DNA from: Eutreptiella sp. 'Long Island Sound 2002'
Taxonomy: Eukaryota; Euglenozoa; Euglenophyceae; Eutreptiales; Eutreptiaceae
DNA: 64,000 nt
NCBI GenBank assembly: GCA_964036045.1
Contig: OZ038392.1
Span: forward strand, 18,280,612-18,344,611
Direction: 5' to 3'
Shown in pieces: positions 22,746 through 35,370 of the stretch (its first letter is position 1; the number at the start of each line of letters is the position of its first letter). The position numbers were made by a program, and so were the translations under genes. A model generated the notes under the pieces. The model searched no databases and was not told where the DNA came from. It saw nothing but the letters and a program-made list of their open reading frames with translations.

Positions 22746-23507
22746 CTGCGCAATGTGCGCAATAAGCAGCAAGAGAAGGCGTGGGGGAGTAGGGGGGGCG
22801 GGGCGGAGCCCACTAGGACACGAGACGGAGAGCCCGGCAGTTTTATGATGCGGATTCCTGGCGAGTGTAGCTTCCCGAAGGAAGGAAGCAACGGGCAGTT
22901 TGGGAAATCAAGCCACGGGTCGGAGGAAGGCTGGCGCCCACGACCGCGACCAGCAAGACGGATTGGGCATCACATTGCTAGGAACTGAACACCAGGACCA
23001 GAATAATCAACCTTTGCTGCAGCATATCTGAGCGTTTGTAGATAGGTGAGGTAAGTGTGTGCTATTCAAGCGAGCGCTCATGATCCACTTATACTGTGCC
23101 ACATCAGTTCCTTCAAAGCACTTAAAAACATTTATGCTCGCATGGGGTCCATGTGCTTTTTGGGGTTGTTAACCGCCTTACTTTTGTTGTAGGAAGGTAC
23201 AAATAGAGAGCATTTGCGGTGGTGTGTTGAGGCACAATGAGCTGCACAGTACACCACACAGACTACACAGACCGTACACAATGTGCAGAGTGCTGAGAAT
23301 ACCAAGGGTAAGGGTGTTGGCAAAGGGCAATAGCAAAGGTAGTTGGCATGTCCAAAAGCTTTTTGAAAGCCATTTCTTTATGTTCCTACGTATTGCTTCC
23401 CTTTGGACCTTCGCAAATGCTATTGGCACTCCTCTAGCTATGTAAAAAGAAGGGTTTGCACAGTTTATGCAGTTGGCACAAAAGGGGGGGGAGAGAGAGG
23501 AATAAAC
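22746..23507 (-). other. Presumed intron of the RRM gene
   Basis: 762 bp between the two RRM exons, beginning GT (GTTTAT) and ending CAG on the - strand. It contains a pyrimidine-rich stretch and no supported coding sequence. Confidence 0.5.
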
Positions 23508-23735
23508 CTCCGAGAATTGGGCAAGGCTAATGGCCAGCCTCTGCGTCCTATGGATGTGTCCATTCATTTTCAGCGCCTTGATACCTGCCCCCGCACCGAT
23601 GATCTTCACAATACGAAACCTTGGCTTGGAGGGGACAACCTCCAAGCTGTAAATGCGGCCCAGTCCGTCAAATAGACGCTGGAGGGTATTTTCATCGGCA
23701 TCATCAGACAGGTTGGCCACGTATAAGCCAATGAG
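23508..23735 (-). CDS. RRM protein gene, first recognised exon
   Basis: Read on the - strand, the exon begins after AG at 23736-23737 and ends before GT at 23506-23507. It encodes 76 codons: LIGLYVANLSDDADENTLQR, a loop with GRIYSLEVV, then RFRIVKIIGAGAGIKALKMN, then a stretch ending LAISLAQFSE. LYVANL is a classical RNP2 motif, RFRIVKI stands at RNP1, and GIKALKMNG is the alpha2 helix followed by the conserved Asn-Gly turn. It is thus an essentially complete RNA-recognition motif. Together with the exon at 22601-22745 it gives a protein with at least two RRMs, as in many splicing and mRNA-binding factors. Upstream exons would have to lie beyond the satellite, or the gene is truncated by it. 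I see no promoter. Confidence 0.6.
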
Positions 23736-23744
23736 CTAGTTATG

Positions 23745-26700
23745 AGGGAAAATCCGAGAGGATCAAGAGAATAGGCATAATAATCAAAGGAATAGGTGAG
23801 GGTCGGGCTAGGATTGAGCTGGCATCGGGCTGGCATCGAGGTGCGATTGGCTTGGGACCAAGCAGAGCCCCGGCTGGGATCTGGCTGGAATCCGGTTGGA
23901 ATCGGGCTGGTATTGGGTTGGGAACACGATCGGACCAGACTGAGTTTGGGTGGGACACGAGTTAGGATCGAGCTGGTTTAAGAATTGGCCCCCGACCAGA
24001 TCTAATGAGGTGGATGAACCGAGGCGTGCACACTAAAGGGATCCCAGCTCGGTGAACCTTACCCCATACCCCATCCCCCCCGAAAAACAACCGGACCGAC
24101 CAAAACCGCAAAAGTCCAAGTGTAAGGAGCTGTTGGAGCCGGAAAATGGCAGAGTACTTTTTGCCTGTCTCGCCTAGAGGTGTGAGGCAAAATAGGGTGC
24201 CCGATGCCAGCCCGATCCCAGCCTGATGGCAGTCCGATGATCCCAGCCCGAACTCAGCCCGATTGCAGCCCGATCCCAGCCCGATGCCAGCCCAATGCCA
24301 GCCCGATGCCATCGCGATGCCGCCCCAATACCAACGCAATGCCAGACCGATCCGAGCCCGATCCCAAGCCGATCCCAGTCTGACCCCAGCTCGATCTGAA
24401 CCCGATCCCAGCCCGATCCCAGCCGGATCCAAGCCCGATGCTGGCCGGACCCCACCCCAACACTACCCCAATGACGGCTCGATCTGAAACCCGATGCCAG
24501 CCCGATGCAACCCTGATCCTAGCCCGACCAAAGCCAGATCCCAGCCCAATCCCGGCCCGCTGCAAGCCCAATGCTAGCCCGATGCTAGCTCGATGCGAGC
24601 CCAATGCCAGCCCGAGGCCACCCGAATGCCAGCGCGATGCCAATTCGATTCGAACCTGATGCCAACCCTACAGTGTGGTAGCCACGTCCTCTCTGCCTCT
24701 CGGCTGGCCAGACTCAGCTTGGCGCTAACAATCCCTGTCCCTCATTCTCTCAATAGTTCCAAAAATACTTATATCCTGTCATACCCATGAGTGCTTTGCA
24801 GTCTTGTCACCGGGAGACTGACCATTCCGCTAAAATCCTGATGCCACTGGTCCTCCCTTCTCATTCCGTCTAACCCATCTTCATGGCTCTAGCTTGTATC
24901 TATTCATGGCCCAATCACCCGCTAGCTTAAGTCACCTCGTCTTGTCTTGCTTACCTTCAACCGTGTGGTAGTCTTTTTCATGCTTCCCACCTCTTGTCCT
25001 TGTGTTCCCAGCCCAATCTCAGCCCAATCCAGGCCCGACCTAAGTCCGATCCAAGTCCGATCGCAGCGCGATCCAAGCCCAATCCCAGCCCGACCTCGCC
25101 TCAACCCAACCCCGACCCCATCTTGCTGCCAGCCGGATCCCAGCCTGATCCGAGCCCGATCCCGGCCTTATGTCAGCCCGATGCAAGCCGGATCGCAGCC
25201 CGATGCTAGCTGGATGCCCGCCCGATGCCTGCCCGATGCCCGCCCGATGCCGGCGTGATGCCAGCCCAATGCCACCCCAATGCCAGCGGCTGGCATTGGG
25301 GTGGAATCAGGCTACGATTGGCTTGCCGTCGGGCTAGGATCAGGCTGCAAAAGGGCTGGCATCCGGCTGGAATCGGGCTGGCATGGGGCCGGCATTGGGC
25401 TTGGCTCGGGCTGCCATTGCGTTGCCAGCGGCTGGCATTGGGGTGGAATCGGGCTACGATCCGCCTACTGTTGGGCTCGCATCGGACTGGGAACGGGCTG
25501 GCATCCGGCTGGAATCGGGCTGGCATGGGCTATTCCGAGCTTGATGCAAGCCCGATACCAGGCCGATAACAGATCGATAGCAGCCCGATCCTAACACCAC
25601 GCCACCCTGTTGCGGCATCGGGCTGACATCGGGCTGGCATCGGGTTGGCATCCGGCTGGCATTGCGCTGTCCTTGGAATGGCATCGCGCTGGCATTCGGA
25701 TGGTATCGGGCTAGTACTGGGGTGGCATGGGGCTGGCATCAAGCCGGGATCACAGTGGTGTCGGGTTGGCATCATGTTGCCATCTGGCTGGGATCGGTTA
25801 GGCATCGGGCTGGCATTGGGTTGGCATCGGGTTGGCATTGGGCTGGCATTGGGCTGGCATCGGGCCGCAATTGGGCTGGGATCCGGGTGGCATCAGGCTG
25901 GCATCGTGTTTGGATCGGGCTGGTATCGATCTACCATCGGGCTGGCATCGGGCTGGGAGTGCGGTGGCCTCCAGCTGGCATCCGGTTGAGATCGGGCTTG
26001 GATCGGCCTCGCATCGGGCTGGCATTGGGCGGGCACTGTGCTGGCATCGGGCTGGCATAGCGTTGGCATTGGTCTGGCATCGGGCTGGGATTGCACTGGG
26101 ATGGGGCTGGGAACAGGCTAGGATCGGGCTCCGATCAGTCTGGGATCAGGTTGGCGTGCTGTTGGTCGGGTTGCTATCCATCTTTGATTGCCTGGAATCA
26201 GGCTCGCATCAGGCTGGGAGCAAGCTAGCCTCCGGCTGGCATCAGGCTGGAGTCGTGCTGGGATAGGGTTGGCGACGGGCTTGATTCGGTCTTGCATTGA
26301 GCTAGCATCATGATCGGATCCAGCTCGTATCCATCTGCGATCGGCGCGGTATCGGATTCGCATCGGGCTTGGAACGAACTGGCCTCTGCCAATGCAAACC
26401 CGATCCAAGCCTGGTCCCAGCCAGATCCTGGCCCGCTCCAAGTCCGATACCAGCCCGATGTCAGCCCGAGCTGATGGCGCGATGCCACCCCGATGCTAGC
26501 TGGATGGCAGCCCGAGTGCAGCCTGATCCCATCCCGATGCCGCCCCGATGCGAGCCCGATGCCAATCCAATGCCAGCTCGATGCTAACCGGATGCAAGCC
26601 CGATGCCAGCGCGATGGCAGCCCGAGCCAAGCCCAATGCCAGCCCCATGCCAGCCCGATTCCAGCCAGATGCCAGCCCTTTTGCAGCCCGATCCCAGCCC

Positions 26701-29700
26701 GACAGCAAGCCAATCGTAGCCTGATTCCACCCCAATGCCAGCCGCTGGCATTGGGCTGGCATTGGGCTGGCATCACGCCGGCATCGGGCGGGCATCGGGC
26801 TGCGATCTGGCTTGCATTGGGCTGGCTTCGGGCGTGGATCGGGCTGGCATCAGGCTGGGATCGGGCTGGGATCGGGCTGGGATCCGGCAAGCAGCAGCCC
26901 AATTGTAGCCCGAGGGCAGCCGAATGCTGTCCCGATGCCACCCCAATGCCAGCCCCATGCCGACCTGATGCCAGCCCGATGGCAACATGATGCCAGCCCA
27001 ACCTCACCTCAACCCGACGCCGATGCCAACACCATCTTAGGCTGCCATCCCCTTCGGATCGGGCTGGTATCGATCTACGTTCGGGCTGGCATCGGGCTGG
27101 GATCGGGCTTGGATCGGCCTCGCATTGGGCTGGCATCGGGCTGGCACTGTGCTGGCATCGGGCTTGCACAGGGCTGGCATTGGTCTGGCATCGGGCTGGG
27201 ATCGCACTGGGGCCTGGTTGGGAACAGGCTAGGATCGGGCTCCGATCGGCCTAGGATTAGGCTGGCATCCTGTTGGGATCGGGTTGGTATCGATCTTTTT
27301 TCGGACAGGCGCGCATCGGGCTTGGAGCGGGCTAGCCTCCGGCTGGCAGTCCGATGCCAGCCAGAGCCCGCCCCGATGCGAGCCCAATGCCAGCCCGATG
27401 CCAGGCCGATGCCCTGCCGATGGCAACCCAATGCAAGCCCGATGCCAGCCGATGCGAGGCCGATCCCTGATCCAAAACGGATCCTAGCCCGATGCCAGCC
27501 GGAGGCCAGCCCGCTCCCAACCCGATGTGAGCCCGATGACAATCCGATCGTAAATTGATATCAGCCCGACTCAAACACGATGCCGGGCTGATGCAACCGT
27601 GATGCCACCCGGATCCCAACCCGATGCCAACTCAATGGCAGCCCGATGCCAACCCAATGCCACCCCAAGGCCAGCCCAATGCCAACCCAATGCCAGCCCA
27701 ATGCTGACACGATGCCAGCCTGACGGCAACAGGATACCAGCCCGACGCCACCCTGATCCCAGCCTGATGCAAGCCCGATGCCAGCCCAATGCCAACCCGA
27801 TGCCACCGCGATGCCAGCGCGATGCCGGACCAAGGCCAGCCAGATGCCAGCCGGATGCCAACCCGATGCCAGCCTAATGCGAGCCCGATGCAAGCCCGAT
27901 GCCAGCCCGATGCCAGCGCGATGGCAGCCCGAGCCAGGCTCAATGCCAGCCCCGTATCAACCCGATTCCAGGCAAATGCCAGCCCGACACTAGGATGCTC
28001 GTAGCCCGATTCCACCCCAATGCCAGCCAGAGCCCAGTCCGTTCCCAGCCCGAGGCGAGTCCCATACGGCGCCAATCGCAGATCGATACGAGCTCGATCC
28101 CAACACGACACCAGCCCGGTGCCACCCTCAATCAAGCCCGATGTGAGCCCATTCCCAGCCCGATTCAAGCCTGATACCAGCCCACTCCCAGCACGACTCC
28201 AGCCTGCTGTCAGTCGGAGGCCAGCCCGTTCCCAACTTGATGCGAGCCCGAAACTAGGCCAATTGTAGCTCGATTCCACCCCAATGCCAGCCACAGGCCT
28301 GTACGTTCCCAGCCTGATGCGAGTCCCATACCACGCCGATCGCAGATCGATACAAGCTCGATCCCAACACGATGCCAGCTCAATGCGAGACCGAATCAAG
28401 CCCGATGCCAGCCCAATGCAAGGCCGACTCCAGCCTGATGCCAGCCTGTTCCCAGCCCAATGTGAGCCAGATACTAGGCCAACAATAGAATGATTCTAGC
28501 CGGATCGCAACAAGATGCCAACCTGATCCCAAGCCGATAAGAGCCCGATCCTAGACCGATCACAGTGCGATCCTAGCCCGATGCCAGACCAATTCCAGGC
28601 CTATGCTAGCCCGATGCCATCACAATGCCAGCCTGTTGCTAGCGCGATGCGAGGACGATCAAAACCCGATCCCAACCTGATGCTAGCCGGAGGCCAGCGC
28701 GCTCCCAGCCCGATGCGAGCCCGATGCCAGCCCGATCGTAGATCGATGCCATCCCGATCGTAGATCGATACCAGCCCGATCAGAACACAATGCCAGCCTG
28801 ATGCCACCTTGAGCCCAGCCCAATCCCAGCCCTATGCCAGCCTTTGCCTATGTTCCCGCTCACCTTCACGTTCACGCTCTCTCTCCTGGTCAATACATAT
28901 GAGATGGATCAAGAGCGGCTCTTCATTGTCCGACGCATTGATGCAGATCAATTAGCCGAGGGGTGACAAAAGTCCACCCACCCCAATGCCAGCCCAATGC
29001 CGACAGGATCCTGATGGCAACACGATACGAGCCCGACGCCACCCTGATCCCAGCCTGATCCAAGCCCGCTGTCGGCCCAATGCCAGCCCGATGCCACCGC
29101 TATGCCAGCGCAATGCCGGCCAAGGCAAGCCCGATGCTAGCCGTATGCCAACCCGATACCAGCCTGATGCCAGCCTAATGCCAAGCCGATGCCAGCCCGA
29201 TGCTAGGCCGATGCCAACCCGATGCAAGCCCGATGCCAGCCCGATGCCAGCGCGATGGTAGCCCGAGCCAAGCCCAATGGCAGCCCCATACCAGCTCGAT
29301 TCCAGGCCGATGCCAGCCCGACACTAGGACAATCGTAGCGCGATTCCACCCTAATGCCAGCCAGAGGCCAGTCCTTTCCCAGCCCGATGCGAGTCTGATA
29401 CGGCACCGATCGCAAATCAATACGAGCTCGATCCCCACACGGTGCCATCCCCATGCCAGCCCGAATCAAGACCGATGTGAGCCCAATCCCATCCTGACTC
29501 CAGCTTGATGCCAGCCCAGTCCCAGCCCGACTCCAGCCTGCTGTCAGCCAGAGGCCAGCCCGTTCCCAGCCCAATGCGAGCCCGACACTAGGCCGATCGT
29601 AGCTAGATTCCACCCCATGCCAGCCAGCGGCCACTCCGTTCCCAGCCCGATGCGAGCCCGATACTAGACCGATTGTACCTCGATTCCACCCCAATGCCAG

Positions 29701-31010
29701 CCACAGGCCAGTACGTCCCCAGCCACGTGTGAGTCTGATACCACGCTGATTGCAGATCGATACGAACTTGGTCCCAACACCATGCCAGCTCAATGCGAGA
29801 CCGAATCAAGCCCGATGCCAGCCCAATTCCAGCCCGACTCAAGCCTGATGCCAGCCGGAGGCCAGCCTATTCCTAGACCAATCCTAGCACGATAACAGGC
29901 TAACAACAGATCGATACTAGCCGGATCCCAACACGATGCCAAGTTGATCCAAGGCCGATCGGAGCCCGGTACTAGCCCGATCCGAGCCTAGCCCGATGCC
30001 AGACCAATGCCAGCCCTATGCCAGCTCGATGCCAGCACAGTGCTAGCCCGATGCCAGACCAATGCCAGCCATATGCAAGCTCGATGCCAGCACAGTCGTA
30101 GCCTGATGCCAGCCCGATGCTAGCCGGAGGCTAGCGCGCTCCCAGCCCTGCGAGCCCGATGCCAAACCGATTGTAGACCGATACCAACCCGATCCGAACA
30201 CAATGCCAGCCTGATGCCACCCTGATCCCAGCACAATCCCAGCCCGATGCCAGCCCAATGCCAGCCCAATGCCACTCCAATGCCGACCCGATGCTACCCC
30301 GAGGGCAACACGATGCCAGCCCAATGCCACCCTGATCCCAGCCCGATCCGCGCCCGATGCCAGCCCAATGCTAGCCTGATGCCATCCCAATGACAACGAG
30401 ATGGCACCCCAAGGCCAGCCTGATGCCAGCCCGATGCCAGTCCGATGCAAGCACGTATCCCACACAACTCCTAGCCCGATCCCAGATTGATACCAGCCCG
30501 ACGCCTGCAAGATTCCACCCCGATCCCAGCCCGATCCAAGCCCAATCCCGCCCAATGCCAGCACGATGACAGCCCCACTCTAGCCCGATGCCAATCGGAT
30601 CCGAGGCGGATCCCAGCCTAATGCCAATGCAATGCCAACCCAATTCTAGCCCGATGCCAATCCGATCCGAGCCAGCTCCCAGCCCGATTCTAGCCCGACC
30701 CCGACCCGATCCAGTCCGGATCCAGGCCTGATCGCAACCCGACTCCCGGCCTGATTCCAGCGCAATGCGAGCGTGAGCGCAGACAGCCTGATGCCAACCC
30801 GTTCCCCGCCCGATGCTAGCCCAATGCCAGGCCAATGCAAGCCCGAGCCCAGCATTATGTCTCAATCTGAGCCCGATCCCAGCCCGATCCCAGCCTGCCC
30901 CGCCAAATGCCAGCCAGATGCTAGCCATATGCGAGCCGAATATCCCGATCCCAGGGCCATGCAAGCACGATCCCAGCCCGACGCAAGCCTGATTATAGCT
31001 TGGGCTGGGA
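23745..31010. repeat. 11-bp satellite (GCCAGCCCGAT) with repeated orientation switches
   Basis: Degenerate tandem copies of an 11-bp unit fill about 7 kb. Orientation alternates: the ATCGGGCTGGC strand reads forward at about 23750-23980, 25285-25520, 25610-26390, 26740-26890 and 27050-27340; the GCCAGCCCGAT strand reads forward at about 24180-24670, 25010-25285, 25520-25610, 26390-26740, 26890-27050, 27340-28850 and 28980-31000. Each switch makes a large inverted repeat. Because 33 bp (three units) equals 11 codons and the unit rarely forms a stop, long frames with peptides such as ASGWHRAGIGL appear on both strands; they are not called as genes. Confidence 0.92.
24672..25008. other. Unique island inside the satellite
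   Basis: About 340 bp of ordinary, more AT-rich sequence interrupts the satellite. I see no gene, RNA or repeat motif in it. A smaller island lies at about 28850-28978. Confidence 0.6.
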
Positions 31011-31049
31011 GTGACGCGTTCCCGTCGGGGGCCGGCCACGGGACGCTGC

Positions 31050-34000
31050 GGTGACACGCACAGGTGAGCAGGCAGGCAAAGCACTACGCTCACAAGGGCA
31101 TCAATACGCTCGTGTCATGTGACAAAGCGTTTCAGAATCCTTGCCACTCTGAAATGAGGGAACGAAAGTATGTACAGCAACACATCAGGATATGTACACA
31201 TGGGGTTAAGACTGGACTGGGGTAAGGGCATCACAGAACAATAGACACTGAGTCCCAACTCATATCCCAATCCCAGATCCGACCCTTCCAGTGGCTGGTG
31301 GGGGCGGGGGCTCAAACACAACCCATGCCCTGCTCAGTCCGGACCCTGAAACCCTGCCAATGGGGGATGTGTCCCGCCCAGCCACAGGCGATTTCCTGGT
31401 AATCAAGGGGCTCCAAGGCCAACCGACAGTGGCCCCCTATGCTCGCTTAACGGCAGGTCCTAACTCCCCCCTGAGCCAGAGATATGGCCCCGCCATTATC
31501 ACCCAGGAGTTGGTAGCTGAAAAAGGGCTGTTTCAGCCCAAACTGAAATTAACTCAAAAATCCCCAAAATTGACCTCTCGTCCGGACCCGCCAGAGGTAG
31601 GGACGAGGCAACTGACCCTATGCCCTTCGAGTACGAACTCTCTGGAGCCCTCACCCAACCTGGTTCCCTTTGAGATCCCGGCATCAGGGCAACACGGATG
31701 AGTCAAGTGGGGTCATGATGCCGAAATCACCAAAATTGGCGTCATTCCCACGCGTGGCTCGCTCGGCCAAGGTAAGGCCATTGGCTCACAGGGTAGGAGG
31801 CAGGACCTAGGACTCATATCTGAGTGTACAACTTGAATTCCGGTCCGGGCTCCCTGTGGGCAAAGAGAAATGGGGCCGCCAATTGACCACACGGAAGGGG
31901 GAAATTGGGGTCCCAAAGTGGGGTCATTTTGGCTGCTCGAAATGAGCCAAAATTCGGGGTGCTCCCAATAGCATATCTCCACGCCGGCTTAGAGATCAGA
32001 TTTGCCATTCCATACGCGATCCACCAGGAGTCCAACGGAGACTCCCATGCCCTTGGCTTTCATAGATCTCCATGCCACCTGGCGTGGTGACGATCCCAAT
32101 TGGGTCCACAAATGCCAAAATGGCAAAATTGCCCACACTCACTTTGGGCTAGCGCCTCAACGAAGGTTGCTCCGCTTCGCCCACGTGGTGTGTGAACCAT
32201 GGGGACCATTATGCATAACACCCACGTCATATATGGTCCATTGGTCCATGCGTCCGGCGTGCACGAGGGTTAGAACATAGTGCACGGCGGGCAGCAAAAG
32301 TGGAAAATTGCTCAAAATAGCCAAAAATGCGCACACTCATGGTTAGGGCAAATGAGGCACATGCCCGACTTGGACCGAAGTGTGCCATAGGATCGGTATC
32401 AAGTCATGTGTGTCCAACATATCGTTTGGGCGTCGCCCAACTCCTCCGGTATTGGGAATGGCAGGGTCGCCAAGTGAGCCCATGATTTGGGATAGTCCCA
32501 AGCCGCCAACATGGCGGCCACGGTATGCCAAGCTCAAGAGGAGTTATTCGCCGGGTCCAAGATATGTTGGGGACCGAAGTATGTACCCCCAAAACATACT
32601 TGGGTCATGATGTCAATTGAGCGCAACGTTGAGATATACGGTCGCCACTTGACATCATGACGAGCCAAAAACAGCAAAATTGGTACAAAGACACACAAAA
32701 GTGCCTTGAAAGGCGCACAATTATATCATAATATCTTCGGCATGGATCGTGCAATCAACTAATCCCTCTAAACATAATGACTTGACACCAATAACCTTCG
32801 ATTCCACACATGTGCTCCACTTGGGGCGCTTTGAAAGGTTACGAGCGCTACTTCCCAAGTGGGCACATGAAAATATGGAAAATTGCAAAACACACACCTT
32901 GCTCCCAAGGCATCGCTTCGGGATCGCCACACAAGCTTCCCTTCACGAAGGTTAGGCTTGCAATTGATCGTAGGGAGTATGGAGAAGGGGCTTGCACAAT
33001 ATGAGGTCCATTGGTGGGTCCATCGCTCTTAGCCACACCCGCCAAATGGGCACGCAATCCAACACGTGGCACATACCACATATTGCCCAAAAAGGTAGCC
33101 CCCCCCACGATACGTCAGGCCCCTCCAAGGGCATAACTTTGTGTCAATCGCTCATAGGAACTCAAGGAGAGTTCCTATGCAACACCAACACTTGCGCGCT
33201 ACACTCGAAAGTCATCTTAACGCACGCAATATCATGGCCATAGAGTTACAACGCAAACTCTACCCTCTTGACCATGATCCATTACACTAGCGCGCACGTG
33301 TGGAGACGCAAGGGATATAATGCTTCTTAAATTACGTCGGGAGTATTGTGAATACATCCCACGTTTCCTTATTGTCATTCCTCGCAAGCAACACGAGATA
33401 TGACCTTCACAAGTGGCCTCACGAATCAACTTTCCTTTGCCCATATCTTTAAGACAAATGGAGGGCAGGATAAAAGGAAAGTTGATTCGTGCATAGGGAA
33501 GCACGTAGGTCCACTCGAAAGAGGTCAAATCAAGTGCGGGGATGTCGAAGTCGAAAATCCGATTTTGACATCCTGAAAAATTCGGATTAAGGTTGCGAGT
33601 GTAAGATGTGAAAATTGCGGAAGCATCCATGCAGTTCCTGACGACTTTGGAGCCTTCGTGACGGATTGCGTTAAAAATTCCATTAATTACAGTTAAACTG
33701 GCGGTTACGGTAAAGTCGCGATCCAACCGCCAGCAGTCAAAACAGTGAATATCAGAACGGAAGCGTAAAAATTGACGGAAACATTATGAAAATAAGACCC
33801 TGTTGATTCCTGATATTCTGATACACAAATCTCCGCTGGCGGTGCATCGGTTGCCGATGCGGGGCCTTACGGCACGGAACACGCTCCCGTCGGGCTCGCA
33901 CCGGGCGTCAACGGGCGCCTTCCGTACATGGGGTTAGTGGACCGCAGACCGGTCTTCCCTTCCGTACTTGGGGTTAGTGGACCGGAGACCGGTTGTATGC

Positions 34001-34791
34001 CGTAACCTAGCCATGGGGTTCTGGGTACCGCTTCACACCCCTCCTTAGAGTAAACCCTGGGGGGGGCTCGATAACACCCACGCATGGCAGCGGGTACCCA
34101 GGACCATCCCCTGAAGGGGGGGTGGCACGTCCTCACTTCAGGCTGATTCTGGGTTAGGCCGTCATTCCAACTCACAGTAAAATAGGTATGATGCTGTAGG
34201 CGTTAGTAATAAGAGGTATAGTATCAAGTATCAAGTCCCGGGTCCTGGCGGCGATTGTTCGGCATCCAAAGGACCCGTTAACCCATACCAGGCGCACCGG
34301 GTGCCGGCTGCTACGGTCACCACCACACTGGCAGTGGCATACACGGCCAACATAGGCGACACACGACGACCGAGGTGGTCCCACAGGTCGAGAGCGACCA
34401 CAAAGATCCATCAGGCTACCCCAAGCTTCCCAAGGCCCGCCGACTGGGGAGAGTCCCCACGGGTCCTTCCTCGGGCGCACTATGTCCATATCCATACGAC
34501 ACGAGTCCAGAGTGATACAGCCGAACTCCTTAAGGGATCTTAAGGGAGCTCCTCCTTAAGGGATCGGGCATCAAGGCCGTCTTTTCCCTCGCCCTACTGC
34601 CACGAAGGCCATACATGAGGGAGTCCTCATGCAGTGTGGGCGGAGGCGTCGACTCCTCAAACCACCAGTTTCCCAGGCAGACTGACCGAGGTCAGGAGCA
34701 CCGGAGGTGCGTCTGCGAATCGGTAGGCTCACACTGGGACTGACAGTGGCGGACCGCTGGGAGTGTAGTCAGGCAACTGGGCTTCCCGCCT
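31050..34791 (-). mobile_element. Chromovirus copy B, 3' non-coding part distal to the LINE insertion
   Basis: This segment is the inverted, diverged counterpart of about 6445-10154 in copy A, with many small substitutions and indels. The hairpins of copy A are recognisable here. No coding sequence is supported. Its inner end (34791) is the left edge of the giant LINE insertion. Its outer end near 31050 abuts the satellite. Confidence 0.9.
34777..34791. other. Target-site duplication of the giant LINE, left copy
   Basis: CTGGGCTTCCCGCCT, identical to 62627-62641 on the other side of the insertion. The length of 15 bp fits target-primed reverse transcription by APE-type LINEs. Confidence 0.93.
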
Positions 34792-34836
34792 CTTCCTTTG
34801 TCCTTCTCCATGTACCTCCCCACCCACCTTTGAGCC

Positions 34837-35250
34837 CATTAAGACACGCTTACTCTTGGGCGTCGCAAAAAACAAAGAGTCAAAGACATAAAGAATAAGT
34901 AGCATAGCATGAATGCATTAAACGAACACGCCTACTCTTGGGCGTCGCAAAATACAAAGAGTCCGCAAACCAACGGTTAAGTAGCATATGCCGCCATGCA
35001 AGCATTAAGACACGCTTACTCTTGGGCGACGCAAAAAACAAAGACTCCAAGACATGAAGAATAAGTGGCATAGCATGAATGCATTAAACAAACACGCCTA
35101 CTCTTGGGCGTCGCAAAACGCAAAGAGTCCGCAAACCAACGCGTAAATAACATACACCGCCATGCATGCATTAAGACACGCTTACTCTTGGGCGTAGCCA
35201 AAATCAAAGAGTCCAAAACGGGAAGAATAAATCAGACGCCATAGGGAGCA
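34837..35250 (+). repeat. Dimeric 166-bp tandem repeat at the 5' end of the giant LINE
   Basis: Alternating monomers of 79 and 87 bp start at 34837, 34916, 35003, 35082 and 35169. Each begins CATTAA and contains TACTCTTGGGCG followed by a CAAAGA(C/G)TC motif. The two and a half dimers lie right at the 5' end, where LINE promoters sit; tandem 5' monomers carry promoter activity in mouse L1, so a promoter role is inferred here by analogy. Confidence 0.85.
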
Positions 35251-35370
35251 ATGTGTAAAGAAAAATGTTTCCGCAAAAACAAAGAGTCCGCAACGACGCG
35301 GCCATGGTATGGCACACGCGAGCACGCACCCACACCCACACCGCACACACCACGCAACACACCGAGCACG

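Noticed and set aside
24174-30564. Many frames of 100-310 codons with GWHRAGIG-like repeats
   Set aside because: Produced by the 11-bp satellite in all phases and on both strands.
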